Assembly (NCBI GenBank): GCA_025350885.1
Contig: JANXXA010000329.1
Location: forward strand, 1 to 7,064
Reading direction: 5' to 3'
Length of the DNA: 7,064 nucleotides
DNA from: Phenylobacterium sp.
Lineage (GTDB): Bacteria > Pseudomonadota > Alphaproteobacteria > Caulobacterales > Caulobacteraceae
Shown here: positions 1-5,686 of the stretch, in pieces
Position numbering within the stretch: position 1 is the first letter of the stretch
Layout of the letters: every line of letters begins with the position of its first letter
The notes under the pieces: model-generated
Seen by the model: only the letters and a program-made list of their open reading frames with translations
Told to the model about the DNA's origin: nothing
Database searches by the model: none
Made by a program: the position numbers and the translations under genes

Positions 1-35
1 GACTCGCCGAAGGTCCGCAAAGGGTGGTCTTCGGC
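1..35. repeat. Palindromic repeat copy A, cut by window edge
   Basis: The first 18 bases (GACTCGCCGAAGGTCCGC) recur exactly at 1588-1605, and the following GGGT is also shared after two mismatches. Within this copy GCCGAAG (6-12) and CTTCGGC (29-35) are a perfect 7-bp inverted repeat, so the stretch can fold into a hairpin. It sits about 30 bases past the stop of the minus-strand gene ending at 65, so it could act in transcript ending, but no T-run follows on that strand and I do not call it an intrinsic terminator. The left part of the copy probably lies outside the window. Confidence 0.6.
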
Positions 36-64
36 TCACTGGCCAGGGCGGCTTGGACTGCGCG

Positions 65-637
65 TCAGGCGAAGAAGACATTCCTGACGAGCCCGAGGGC
101 GCCTAGCGCCACCGCGGCGGTTGCCGCGGGCGTGCGGAGCCAGGGGTTTGGCGAGAGGCCGACTAGATAGGCGATCATCGTTGCGAAAACCGACCATTCG
201 CCCGCCACGAATCGAGCCACGTCGGCATGTTGGCCGCGCGCCGCGGCCAGAACGAAATCGAGCGGCAGGGCCAGCATCATCATCGCGATCAGAGTGAGCT
301 TGAACGCGGCGCCTTCGCGGGTCTCGTATTCGGCCAGGTCCAGCACGCCGGCCTCGGGAACCTTAGGCGAGACGACCGCGGCGGCGAAGAAGATGCCAAA
401 CGAATAGGCGAGCAGCCCCACCAGAAGCCATCCTCGCAACGCGTCGCCTAAGTCGGCCAAAGGCAGCCAACTCAGTATGGATGTCAGCAGGACCGCTAGC
501 ATCCAGAGCAACGGTGAGGCGGCCCACTTCACCCGCGCGCGGCCGACCCAGAGGTCGCGGCAGCACTCCAGGATCTGGGTGAGTGCAAGCACCCATACGA
601 AGGAAAGCAGGACGACGTTGATTTCGATCTTGCCCAT
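65..637 (-). CDS. Hypothetical multi-pass membrane protein, 190 aa
   Basis: I do not recognise the family. The 190-residue protein looks like a polytopic inner-membrane protein with about six hydrophobic segments, roughly at residues 7-26, 38-60, 68-90, 112-132, 147-161 and 170-188, joined by short charged loops. The one larger soluble loop lies around 91-111 (rich in Glu/Asp). No enzyme motif, transporter signature or metal-binding cluster is visible. An in-frame start at 736 would add 33 residues with no membrane or signal character. I prefer the ATG at 635-637 because a G-rich Shine-Dalgarno-like stretch (GGCTGGGGGC) lies just before it and the hydrophobic part begins at once. The gene is separated from the next upstream minus-strand gene by 132 bases that contain a palindromic repeat, so it is probably transcribed separately. 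It could be a small sensor or permease-like protein, but nothing in it decides this. Confidence 0.75.
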   Translation of the reverse strand: MGKIEINVVLLSFVWVLALTQILECCRDLWVGRARVKWAASPLLWMLAVLLTSILSWLPLADLGDALRGWLLVGLLAYSFGIFFAAAVVSPKVPEAGVLDLAEYETREGAAFKLTLIAMMMLALPLDFVLAAARGQHADVARFVAGEWSVFATMIAYLVGLSPNPWLRTPAATAAVALGALGLVRNVFFA

Positions 638-686
638 GCCGCCCCCAGCCGGTTCACACAGCAGCGTGCGTAACACGGTTGCTTGG

Positions 687-715
687 AATGTCCGCCATGA
701 GCCGAAAGCGGTCCA
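687..715. repeat. Palindromic repeat copy B between the two membrane genes
   Basis: AATGTCCGCC followed by ATGAGCCGAAAGCGGTCC forms an imperfect hairpin: GTCCGC (690-695) faces GCGGTC (708-713), with five of six positions pairing. It shares the building blocks GTCCGC, GCCGAA and GCGG with copies A and C. It lies in the 132-base gap between the genes at 65-637 and 770-1549. The relationship to the other copies is looser than that between A and C. Confidence 0.4.
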
Positions 716-769
716 TAGGCCCTTGCCCGGAAGCATCGACGCCCGGTACCGGCAGAATGTCGACCATTC

Positions 770-1549
770 TCATTCGGGAGCGGAGGCGTCGTCTTCAGCA
801 GGCTGGGACGGCGGTGCGGCGGGCTGCGACAACTGCCGGAAGTCGTCGTTTGTAGCCACCTCGTTCAATGAACTGCAGATCAGGTTCGCGCGGTCAGCCC
901 CCTTCTTCCACCACATCGTCACCTCGCTGCGTGTGAGGAGGCCCGAGGCCAGGATGTCGCGGCCTAGGCTATGAGCCGCGCCCCGCATTGATGCGTCCTT
1001 GGCGGCGGCTCGGCCCAGGTTGGCGCGAAGAGTCGCGGCTTCAGACCCGTTGAGCGGCCGGCCAGGGCCCGCCATCGAAGCGATGACGGCCCAGGTGTCT
1101 CGGTCCTCATCACGCGTTCTAATGATGTAGTTCACGGTCGCGACTTGACGCGCGTACTGGGCGCTTTCGCCTTGCTCAAGGTGGGCCAAGACCTGGGTGC
1201 TCACCAAGCCGTCCCAGCCGCGGAATGGCCAGGGCAAGAAGGGTGGGGGGTTGATCGGCGCTAGCGCGGGCAACCGGCCATCGCGTTCGGCCTTGTCGAG
1301 GATGTCGGTCAACTCCTGGAGGCGACGTGCAGTGCACGGTCCGGTGATGTCGCTGACGCCGATGTTTCGTAGGGACCTGCGCTGATCGGCGGCGATGTCT
1401 GCACGCGCCTGATGGCCAAGATGGCGCCAGTGCAGCCATTCGACCGCTTGCTCGAAGGCCAGCGCCGTCATCACGCCGACGACAATGATCGCGTACTCCT
1501 TCAGGAACTCGCGCAGGCCGTGCCAGGGCTTGGGTTTGTGGATGTCCAT
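770..1549 (-). CDS. Hypothetical single-anchor membrane protein, 259 aa (MDIHKPKPWHGLREFLKEYA family)
   Basis: The N-terminus has a short basic/aromatic leader (residues 1-18), then one hydrophobic segment at about 19-33, then EQAVEWLHWRH. I recognise this opening from a family of hypothetical proteins common, often in several copies, in Caulobacterales and Sphingomonadales; its function is not known to me. The rest (about 45-240) is mostly helical and charged, with a Pro-rich turn at 97-108 (NPPPFLPWPFRGW) and a low-complexity Pro/Ala/acidic tail from 241. Only two cysteines (72 and 225) are present and no catalytic motif is visible. The frame stays open upstream to 1678, but that extension runs into the left end of the inverted-repeat element. 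I therefore use the ATG at 1547-1549, which follows a GCTGGGGGC stretch. The same nine bases precede the start of the neighbouring 190-aa gene. A membrane-tethered protein with a large soluble domain is the most that can be said. Confidence 0.8.
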   Translation of the reverse strand: MDIHKPKPWHGLREFLKEYAIIVVGVMTALAFEQAVEWLHWRHLGHQARADIAADQRRSLRNIGVSDITGPCTARRLQELTDILDKAERDGRLPALAPINPPPFLPWPFRGWDGLVSTQVLAHLEQGESAQYARQVATVNYIIRTRDEDRDTWAVIASMAGPGRPLNGSEAATLRANLGRAAAKDASMRGAAHSLGRDILASGLLTRSEVTMWWKKGADRANLICSSLNEVATNDDFRQLSQPAAPPSQPAEDDASAPE

Positions 1550-1581
1550 GAAGCCCCCAGCGATCAAGCTTGACCTGACTG

Positions 1582-1613
1582 TAAGCGGACTCGCCGAAGG
1601 TCCGCTACGGGTC
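1582..1613. repeat. Palindromic repeat copy C, left part, interrupted by the insertion
   Basis: GCGGAC (1585-1590) and GTCCGC (1600-1605) are a perfect 6-bp inverted pair around TCGCCGAAG, and positions 1588-1605 match positions 1-18 exactly. The repeat breaks off at GGTC (1610-1613), where the inverted-repeat element begins, and appears to resume at 1777 on the far side. Confidence 0.6.
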
Positions 1614-1772
1614 GAGGCTGTGTAAAAACTCGGCCCGCGAGAATTTCGGCGCAACAATTTGCCTGAGATCGACTCCACCGGGCCGGTGAGCGCAAACCGC
1701 GCCTCTCAGCAGCTTCGACCTGGGTGGAATGTTGCGCGGGATTTTCGTCCGCGCGAGTTTTTACACAGCCTC
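1614..1772. mobile_element. MITE-like inverted-repeat element, 159 bp
   Basis: The two ends are perfect 19-bp inverted repeats: GAGGCTGTGTAAAAACTCG at 1614-1632 and its reverse complement at 1754-1772. The symmetry continues inward. GCGCAACA (1649-1656) faces TGTTGCGC (1730-1737) at the same distance from each end, and AGATCGA (1666-1672) faces TCGACCT (1715-1721) with one mismatch, so each half is an imperfect copy of the other. GGTC occurs immediately outside both ends (1610-1613 and 1773-1776), as expected for a 4-bp target duplication. No gene fits inside, so any movement would depend on a transposase supplied elsewhere. The ends resemble those of insertion sequences, but I cannot name the family. 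The inverted repeat can be read as 20 bp, because the flanking C and G are also complementary, in which case the duplication would be shorter. Confidence 0.75.
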
Positions 1773-1838
1773 GGTCGTCAGCAGACATTGGCTTTCCGGG
1801 AGTCGGACGCTCGGCTCGCGGTCTCCAATTGGACTCCC
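1773..1838. other. Gene-free flank: resumed repeat C and small palindromes
   Basis: This completes the 289-base gene-free stretch 1550-1838. GGTC (1773-1776) is the right copy of the putative target duplication. GTCAGCAGACATT (1777-1789) appears to resume repeat copy C, since AGCAGAC pairs with GTCCGCT (1600-1606) with one mismatch once the insertion is removed. Further on, GGGAGTC (1798-1804) and GACTCCC (1832-1838) are a 7-bp inverted pair, and TCCAATTGGA (1824-1833) is a 10-bp palindrome. The 1798-1838 pair lies just past the stop of the minus-strand gene ending at 1839, so it might help end that transcript, but no T-run is present. Confidence 0.45.
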
Positions 1839-2555
1839 CTAAGGCCGCGCGGCCGAGGCGGCCACGCCTCCCGAGCGCGACAGCAGCAGGTCCGACCAGC
1901 GCCATTCGCCCGATCCGACGACGAGGCGGGGCGCGGCCGGGCCGTCGGCGAGGGACAGCTGGACGAGGCCGCGCACCGGTTCGGTGCGACAGGCCACGGG
2001 GGCGAAGCCGACCTCCCACATGATCGCTTCGCGCACGGCGGCCAGGCCATTGCCCTCCTGTCCGGCGTGGCGCACCCAGTCGCCGTTCCAGACGCGGATG
2101 GCCTTGCGGGGGCTCGACCCCTGGGCGGCGACGGCGGCCTGGACGCGACGGTCCTTGCGCAGGGCGGCCTGCAGCCAGCGGGCCATGTTGCAGGCGCCGC
2201 CCGCGCCGCCAGTCTCGGCCGTCCCCGCCGTGGCCAGCTCGGCGTCGCTCACCTCGGCCACCCCGAAGGTGGTCGGAGCCTCGCTGGCCGCCGCGGGCTC
2301 GACGTCGACGCGCGCGGCCGTGCGCCGGGTGACGGTGCGCGGGGGCGGCGGTGTGGTGGGCGCCAGGTCCGGGGCGAGCGCCGGGGCGTCGGGAGGCATC
2401 ACCACCGGCGGGCGGGGCGGATCGACCAGCCGCACCGTCATCGGCTCAGCCTCGATTTCACGCGGCGGAAAAGACTGGGCCGACAGCAGGGCCAAGAGCA
2501 CCGCCAAGTGACCGGCGACGCTGAACGCCGCGATCAGCAGCCGGCGTCGCGTCAC
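1839..2555 (-). CDS. TonB-like membrane-anchored periplasmic protein, 238 aa
   Basis: The protein has the architecture of an energy-transducer-type envelope protein. It has a short Arg-rich cytoplasmic start (MTRRR), one hydrophobic anchor at about residues 6-25, a Pro-rich extended stretch (46-73, including PPRPP and TTPPPP), an Ala/Glu/Thr-rich linker, and a compact C-terminal region at about 120-226 with two cysteines (122 and 189) that could pair. This C-terminal region (CNMARWLQAALRKDRRV then IRVWNGDW) does not look like the usual TonB_C domain, so I do not call it TonB. The start is a GTG overlapping the stop of the upstream lipoprotein gene (TAGTG), with no Shine-Dalgarno sequence nearby. 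Translation therefore probably depends on ribosomes finishing the upstream gene. The next in-frame Met (residue 39) would remove the anchor. A role alongside the lipoprotein in linking inner membrane, wall and outer membrane is inferred from this coupling only. Confidence 0.8.
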   Translation of the reverse strand: MTRRRLLIAAFSVAGHLAVLLALLSAQSFPPREIEAEPMTVRLVDPPRPPVVMPPDAPALAPDLAPTTPPPPRTVTRRTAARVDVEPAAASEAPTTFGVAEVSDAELATAGTAETGGAGGACNMARWLQAALRKDRRVQAAVAAQGSSPRKAIRVWNGDWVRHAGQEGNGLAAVREAIMWEVGFAPVACRTEPVRGLVQLSLADGPAAPRLVVGSGEWRWSDLLLSRSGGVAASAARP

Positions 2556-3145
2556 TAAGTCAGAACGATCAGCACCACCCGCCGGTTGGCCTGGCGGCCG
2601 GTGCGATTGTCGTTAGGCGCCGCCGGCGCGTCCGCGCCATAGGAGATCGTGCCGATCCGGTTCAGCGCCACGCCGTGCTCATTGAGATAGCGACGGACGG
2701 TCTCGGCGCGCTCCCCGCCCAGCCGATAGTTGCCCTCCTTCGAGCCGCTGGCGTCGGTGTGACCCTGGACCTCGACGTAGACGTTGCGGTTGTCGGCCTT
2801 CAGCTTGTCGACGAAGGCGTCGAGCCGGGCCTGAGCTTCGGGCGACAAAGACGCCTTGGACACCGGGAATTTCATGCTGTCGTCGCTCAGCACCATCGAA
2901 TAGACGAACTTGCCCTCGGCCAGCTTGCCGGCGGCCTGCGCCCGCTGCAGCGCCTCCTTGGCGGTGGCGTCCAGGCCCGCCAGGTTGGCGTCCTGGGCGG
3001 TGACGTGGGTGGACACGCCATCGACCCGCGTGGCCAGCGCGCCGACCTGTTCGGCAACGTATTTCTTGGTGGCGCAACCGCCCAGGCTCACCACGCCCAA
3101 GATCATCGCCCCCGCGATCATCGCACTCGACACACGCTGGATCAT
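2555..3145 (-). CDS. OmpA-family (Pal-like) outer-membrane lipoprotein, 196 aa
   Basis: The protein starts with a lipoprotein signal peptide: hydrophobic residues 8-22 and lipobox LGGC, with the lipidated Cys at 24. Ala follows, and the lack of an Asp at +2 suits outer-membrane sorting. Residues about 28-75 are Ala/Gln-rich and helical, probably a short coiled coil. An OmpA-type peptidoglycan-binding domain covers about 93-195. It shows VEVQGHTDASGS (Asp131) and the closing NRRV (Arg188/Arg189), the residues this family uses to hold the diaminopimelate of the wall peptide. It should tether the outer membrane to peptidoglycan. An in-frame ATG at 3163 exists, but the start at 3145 has a clear GGAGG (3155-3159) nine bases upstream and leaves a normal signal peptide. 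The stop overlaps the GTG start of the TonB-like gene by one base. A dedicated paralogue of Pal is more likely than Pal itself, because no tolB or tolA is alongside. Confidence 0.88.
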   Translation of the reverse strand: MIQRVSSAMIAGAMILGVVSLGGCATKKYVAEQVGALATRVDGVSTHVTAQDANLAGLDATAKEALQRAQAAGKLAEGKFVYSMVLSDDSMKFPVSKASLSPEAQARLDAFVDKLKADNRNVYVEVQGHTDASGSKEGNYRLGGERAETVRRYLNEHGVALNRIGTISYGADAPAAPNDNRTGRQANRRVVLIVLT

Positions 3146-3154
3146 CAAAAAGTT

Positions 3155-3159
3155 CCTCC
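3155..3159 (-). promoter_or_regulatory. Ribosome binding site deciding the lipoprotein start
   Basis: GGAGG on the minus strand, nine bases before the ATG at 3143-3145. It selects this start over the in-frame ATG at 3161-3163, which has no comparable site. Confidence 0.75.
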
Positions 3160-3262
3160 GCATCGGCGCCGAGACGCCGTCGTTACCATTTCAACGGCGC
3201 AATAGATCGGCTGCGAAGGGGGCGGTTTGTGGGCGCAGCTTTGCCGTGAAGACGGGCAGGGG

Positions 3263-3307
3263 TGATGGCCCCGGGGGCGATGACTTCCCCTGGCGCACGG
3301 GCCATCA
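3263..3307. repeat. 9-bp inverted repeat in the divergent gap
   Basis: TGATGGCCC (3263-3271) and GGGCCATCA (3299-3307) are a perfect inverted pair separated by 27 bases. It lies in the 168-base gap between the divergent lipoprotein gene and the 57-aa mini-gene, ending six bases before the latter's ATG. It could be an operator or a leader hairpin; nothing further supports either. Confidence 0.35.
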
Positions 3308-3313
3308 TCGGCC

Positions 3314-3487
3314 ATGGACCCCGAACGCCCGCCCGAAACCGACGCGGAATACCGGCTGATCCATGGCCCCTGGCCCCGCTGGGCGTTACAGCTGGGTCTG
3401 GTCAAGCTTGGGCTATGGACCGCGACCGTGGTGGCGGCGTTGTGCCTGCTGGCCCTCGCCGGCGTGGTGCTTGTGCTGGGGCTCTAG
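3314..3487 (+). CDS. Small single-pass membrane protein, 57 aa
   Basis: This is the only plus-strand gene I support. The 57 residues start with a charged, Pro-rich head (MDPERPPETDAEYRLIHGPW, residues 1-20), an amphipathic stretch PRWALQLGLVKLGLW, and one strong hydrophobic helix at about 33-56 made almost only of Ala, Val, Leu and Gly. That order looks like a real membrane mini-protein rather than a random frame. The ATG at 3314 has no strong Shine-Dalgarno sequence, and the 9-bp inverted repeat just upstream would sit in its leader. The gene runs towards the 61-aa membrane protein gene; their stop codons share the four-base palindrome CTAG (3484-3487). Function is unknown. The alternative is a chance reading frame, given how easily long frames stay open in this GC-rich DNA. 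Confidence 0.6.
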   Translation: MDPERPPETDAEYRLIHGPWPRWALQLGLVKLGLWTATVVAALCLLALAGVVLVLGL

Positions 3488-3669
3488 CGTCGGCGGCGGG
3501 ACCAGACCATGAGCACGGCGCCGCCGAGCGCGATGCAGGCGCCGTAGAGCGACCACTTGAGGTCACCGTTCATGAAGCTCCTGCCGGGCATAAGATTGAA
3601 CCCCTGGAGGATCCACACCCCGCCCAGCAGCACCGCCAGCAGGCCCAGTATGGTCAGCAACAGGCGCAT
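3484..3669 (-). CDS. Small two-helix membrane protein, 61 aa
   Basis: The protein opens with MRLLLTILGLLAVLLGGVWI, a hydrophobic helix, continues with QGFNLMPGRSFMNGDLKW, and ends with a second hydrophobic helix (about residues 42-56) and a basic tail (SRRRR). Small proteins of this two-helix design with a GVWILQG-type turn are widespread hypothetical proteins in alphaproteobacteria; I know of no established function. Tail charge suggests both ends face the cytoplasm. The frame stays open upstream to 3765 inside the crotonase gene, but the ATG at 3667-3669 is preceded by GAGGAG (3679-3684). That site overlaps the upstream gene's TGA stop, and the gap between the two genes is only 13 bases. 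It is therefore very likely cotranscribed with the crotonase gene. Its stop shares CTAG with the convergent 57-aa gene. Confidence 0.8.
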   Translation of the reverse strand: MRLLLTILGLLAVLLGGVWILQGFNLMPGRSFMNGDLKWSLYGACIALGGAVLMVWSRRRR

Positions 3670-3682
3670 GCGGGGCGGCTCC

Positions 3683-4483
3683 TCAGCGGCCCTTGAATTC
3701 GGCCGGGCGTTTCTGGGCGAAGGCCATGATGCCCTCGCGGGCGTCTTCGGTGCGGCCGGCGTCACCCTGGCGATAGGCCTCCTGCTCGACCTGATCGTGC
3801 CACGCGGAGTCCAGCGAGGCCCAGATCAGGTTGCGGGTCAGGCCGAGCGAGGCGGGACCGTCAGCCAGCTGTTTCGCCAGGGCCAGAGCCGTGGGCATCA
3901 GCTCGGCGTCGGGGACGCAGCGGTTGATCATGCCCCAGTCGAGCGCGGTGGCCGCCGGGAGTTTTTCGCCGAGCAGGGTGAGTTCCATGGCCCGCGCCTT
4001 GCCGATCAGGCGCGGCAGCAGATAGGTCGCCCCGCCGTCCGGCACAAGGCCGATGCGCCGGAACGCCTGCAGGAAATAGGCGCTCTCCGCGGCGACAATC
4101 AGGTCGCAGACCAGCGCCAGGGACGCGCCCACGCCGGCGGCGACGCCATTGACCGCGGCGACCAGGGGCTTAGGCGACTTGCGCACCGCGCTGACGAACG
4201 GGTTGTAGATTTTCAGGAGGGCCTGGTTTGGACCGCCGGGCGCGTCGGTGATCCGGCTGCCGCCGCCGGACAGATTGGCGCCGGAGCAGAAGCCGCGGCC
4301 CTCGCCGGTGATGACGATGGCGCGCACGGCTGCGTCGGCGATGAACCCCTCCATGGCCGCGTTCAGATCAGTCATCAGATCCATGCCGGCGGCGTTGAGG
4401 GTGGCAGGGTCGTCGAGGGTGATGATGCCGATGCGGTCGCGGACCTCGGTCCTGACCTTTGCCGGTCTCGCAGCGCCGTCCAT
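3683..4483 (-). CDS. Crotonase-fold enzyme, enoyl-CoA hydratase/isomerase family (PaaG-like), 266 aa
   Basis: Length and layout are typical of the enoyl-CoA hydratase/isomerase family. The first oxyanion-hole segment is GRGFCSGANL (62-71), the second is NGVAAGVGASLAL (112-124), followed by CDLIVAAESAYF and a GLVPDGGATYLLPRLIG segment (145-161); the C-terminus ends in the common FKGR. By hand alignment with mitochondrial crotonase, the two hydratase glutamates are replaced by Ser121 and about Phe141. Asp149 in VPDGG occupies the position where PaaG-type isomerases and related enzymes keep a catalytic Asp. I infer an acyl-CoA double-bond isomerase or related activity rather than simple hydration; the substrate cannot be read from the sequence. 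It would act in the cytoplasm, in fatty-acid or aromatic acyl-CoA breakdown. The start at 4483 has GGAAGGAA five bases upstream. No other phenylacetate or beta-oxidation gene is in the window. Confidence 0.88.
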   Translation of the reverse strand: MDGAARPAKVRTEVRDRIGIITLDDPATLNAAGMDLMTDLNAAMEGFIADAAVRAIVITGEGRGFCSGANLSGGGSRITDAPGGPNQALLKIYNPFVSAVRKSPKPLVAAVNGVAAGVGASLALVCDLIVAAESAYFLQAFRRIGLVPDGGATYLLPRLIGKARAMELTLLGEKLPAATALDWGMINRCVPDAELMPTALALAKQLADGPASLGLTRNLIWASLDSAWHDQVEQEAYRQGDAGRTEDAREGIMAFAQKRPAEFKGR

Positions 4484-4558
4484 GGGGGTTCCTTCCGCCG
4501 GATCGTTGTCGGCCCGATCTAACCGAACCTAACCCAGCGGCAGCCTAGCAGAAAGCGT

Positions 4559-5614
4559 TCAGGCCGCGGCGACGACAGCCAGGGGCTGGGCCGCGGTGGT
4601 GCGGTTGCGCCCGGCGTGCTTGGAAGCGTAGAGCGCCGCGTCGGCGCGCTCCACCAGGCTTGAGGCGCTTTCGCCGGACAGCCGTTCGGCGTAGCCCGCC
4701 GAGACGGTAACCGCCCCCAGGTCCTCGTTGGTGGAGCGCCGCTTGAGCGAGCGCGACGAGATCTCGATGCGGATCTCCTCCAGGACGCCAAGGGCGATCC
4801 GACCGCTCTCCGAGGGGAAGATGACCGCGAATTCCTCTCCGCCGTAACGCGCGGCCAGCCGCGGTGTGACGCCCAGCCGGCCGATGACGCTGGCCACATA
4901 GCGCAGCACCTGGTCGCCGATCTGGTGTCCCCAGGTGTCGTTGAAGCCCTTGAAATGATCGATGTCGAGCATCGCCAGGGTGACCGTCTCGCCCGCTGCC
5001 TCGGCATCCTCGCACATCGCCGCCAGACTTTCGTCGAAGGCCTTGCGGTTGGTCAGGTTGGTGAGGCCGTCGGTCATGGCGTCGCGGCGAACCTGATCCA
5101 GGCTCTCGCGAAGGCGACCGAGTTCGCCGCGGGTGTCGGCGAGCTGAGTTTCCAGCAGACGGTTGTCGGCCTGCACCTTCTGCGTGGCCGTGGTGAGGTC
5201 GGCGACGACGGCCTTCAGCTGAGCATCATCGCCCGAGAGCCGCTCCGAAGCGGTCGCCAGCTCCTGGCCGTAGGTCTCGCTGGACTTCTGGGCGCTTTCG
5301 ATGGCCCGGGTGACGGTGTGCAATTCCTTGGACAGCGCGTCGCCGGCCTCGAGGATGCCGCCATTGATCCGCGCATCAGGCATGAACTGGGCGGCCAGCG
5401 CCTCGCCCAAGGTCTCGGTGATCGGCTCACCGGCCGCGAGCAGGCGGTCGATCTCCAGCGCCAGAGGGCTGGTGGATTCCGAGACGTAGCAGACCCAGAG
5501 CTCGAAGTTACGCACGGTGGGCCAGACGTGGTGGCCTTCCATAACCTCAAGCGCCTTGCGGGCGAGGTCATAGGCCCTGGGGCCGCGCAGCAGGGCCTGA
5601 AATTCCGCCGACAT
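4559..5614 (-). CDS. Diguanylate cyclase, N-terminal helical region plus GGDEF domain, 351 aa
   Basis: The protein makes the second messenger cyclic di-GMP from two GTP. Residues 1-90 are a soluble, mostly helical domain without a known sensor motif (MSAEFQALLRGPRAYDLARK opens it). Residues about 95-178 are a heptad-like coiled coil, probably for dimer formation. The GGDEF domain runs from about 179 to 340, with DGLTNLTNRKAFD (182-194), metal-binding Asp217 in LDIDHFK, the active-site GGEEF at 258-262 and SAGYAE near 305. The residues where the inhibitory RxxD site should be (249-252) read VTPR, so normal product feedback at that site looks absent. There is no membrane segment or signal peptide. 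The start at 5614 has a G-rich stretch (GGGGGATGCGGG) before it. The crotonase gene begins 75 bases downstream. Coiled-coil GGDEF proteins of this layout, such as Caulobacter DgcB, control surface attachment; I do not assign that name. Confidence 0.92.
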   Translation of the reverse strand: MSAEFQALLRGPRAYDLARKALEVMEGHHVWPTVRNFELWVCYVSESTSPLALEIDRLLAAGEPITETLGEALAAQFMPDARINGGILEAGDALSKELHTVTRAIESAQKSSETYGQELATASERLSGDDAQLKAVVADLTTATQKVQADNRLLETQLADTRGELGRLRESLDQVRRDAMTDGLTNLTNRKAFDESLAAMCEDAEAAGETVTLAMLDIDHFKGFNDTWGHQIGDQVLRYVASVIGRLGVTPRLAARYGGEEFAVIFPSESGRIALGVLEEIRIEISSRSLKRRSTNEDLGAVTVSAGYAERLSGESASSLVERADAALYASKHAGRNRTTAAQPLAVVAAA

Positions 5615-5686
5615 CCCGCATCCCCCGAACCTGGGCCGACCCCGCGATGCGGGCCGCCTCCAGCCTGAAGACTAGGTCGGGAAGGC

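Noticed and set aside
638..736. Upstream extension of the 190-aa membrane protein to 736
   Set aside because: It would add 33 residues without signal or membrane features and would run through palindromic repeat copy B. The ATG at 637 has a better leader.
1550..1678. Upstream extension of the 259-aa protein to 1678
   Set aside because: The extra codons read through repeat copy C and the left end of the inserted element; the recognised family start is at 1549.
1843..1854. Perfect 12-bp palindrome GGCCGCGCGGCC
   Set aside because: It falls in the last codons of the TonB-like gene, in very GC-rich sequence where such palindromes arise by chance; no T-run follows.
1839..2555. Calling this gene tonB or tolA
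   Set aside because: Anchor and Pro-rich arm fit, but the C-terminal region lacks a recognisable TonB_C pattern and no exbB, exbD or tol genes are present.
1659..2558. Long plus-strand open frame (299 codons) opposite the TonB-like gene
   Set aside because: It starts inside the inverted-repeat element, is rich in Gly, Arg and His as antisense GC-rich frames are, and overlaps a better-supported gene with an anchor and a coupled start.
3557..4522. Plus-strand open frame of 321 codons opposite the crotonase gene
   Set aside because: It is antisense to an unmistakable crotonase-fold enzyme and has no domain or leader of its own.
5641..5653. Small hairpin CCCGC-GAT-GCGGG in the leader of the diguanylate cyclase
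   Set aside because: A 5-bp GC stem is common by chance at this base composition, and nothing about its position suggests a riboswitch or attenuator.
4925..5668. Plus-strand open frame of 247 codons opposite the diguanylate cyclase
   Set aside because: The minus strand carries the clear GGDEF motifs; this frame has no recognisable domain and is an antisense shadow.
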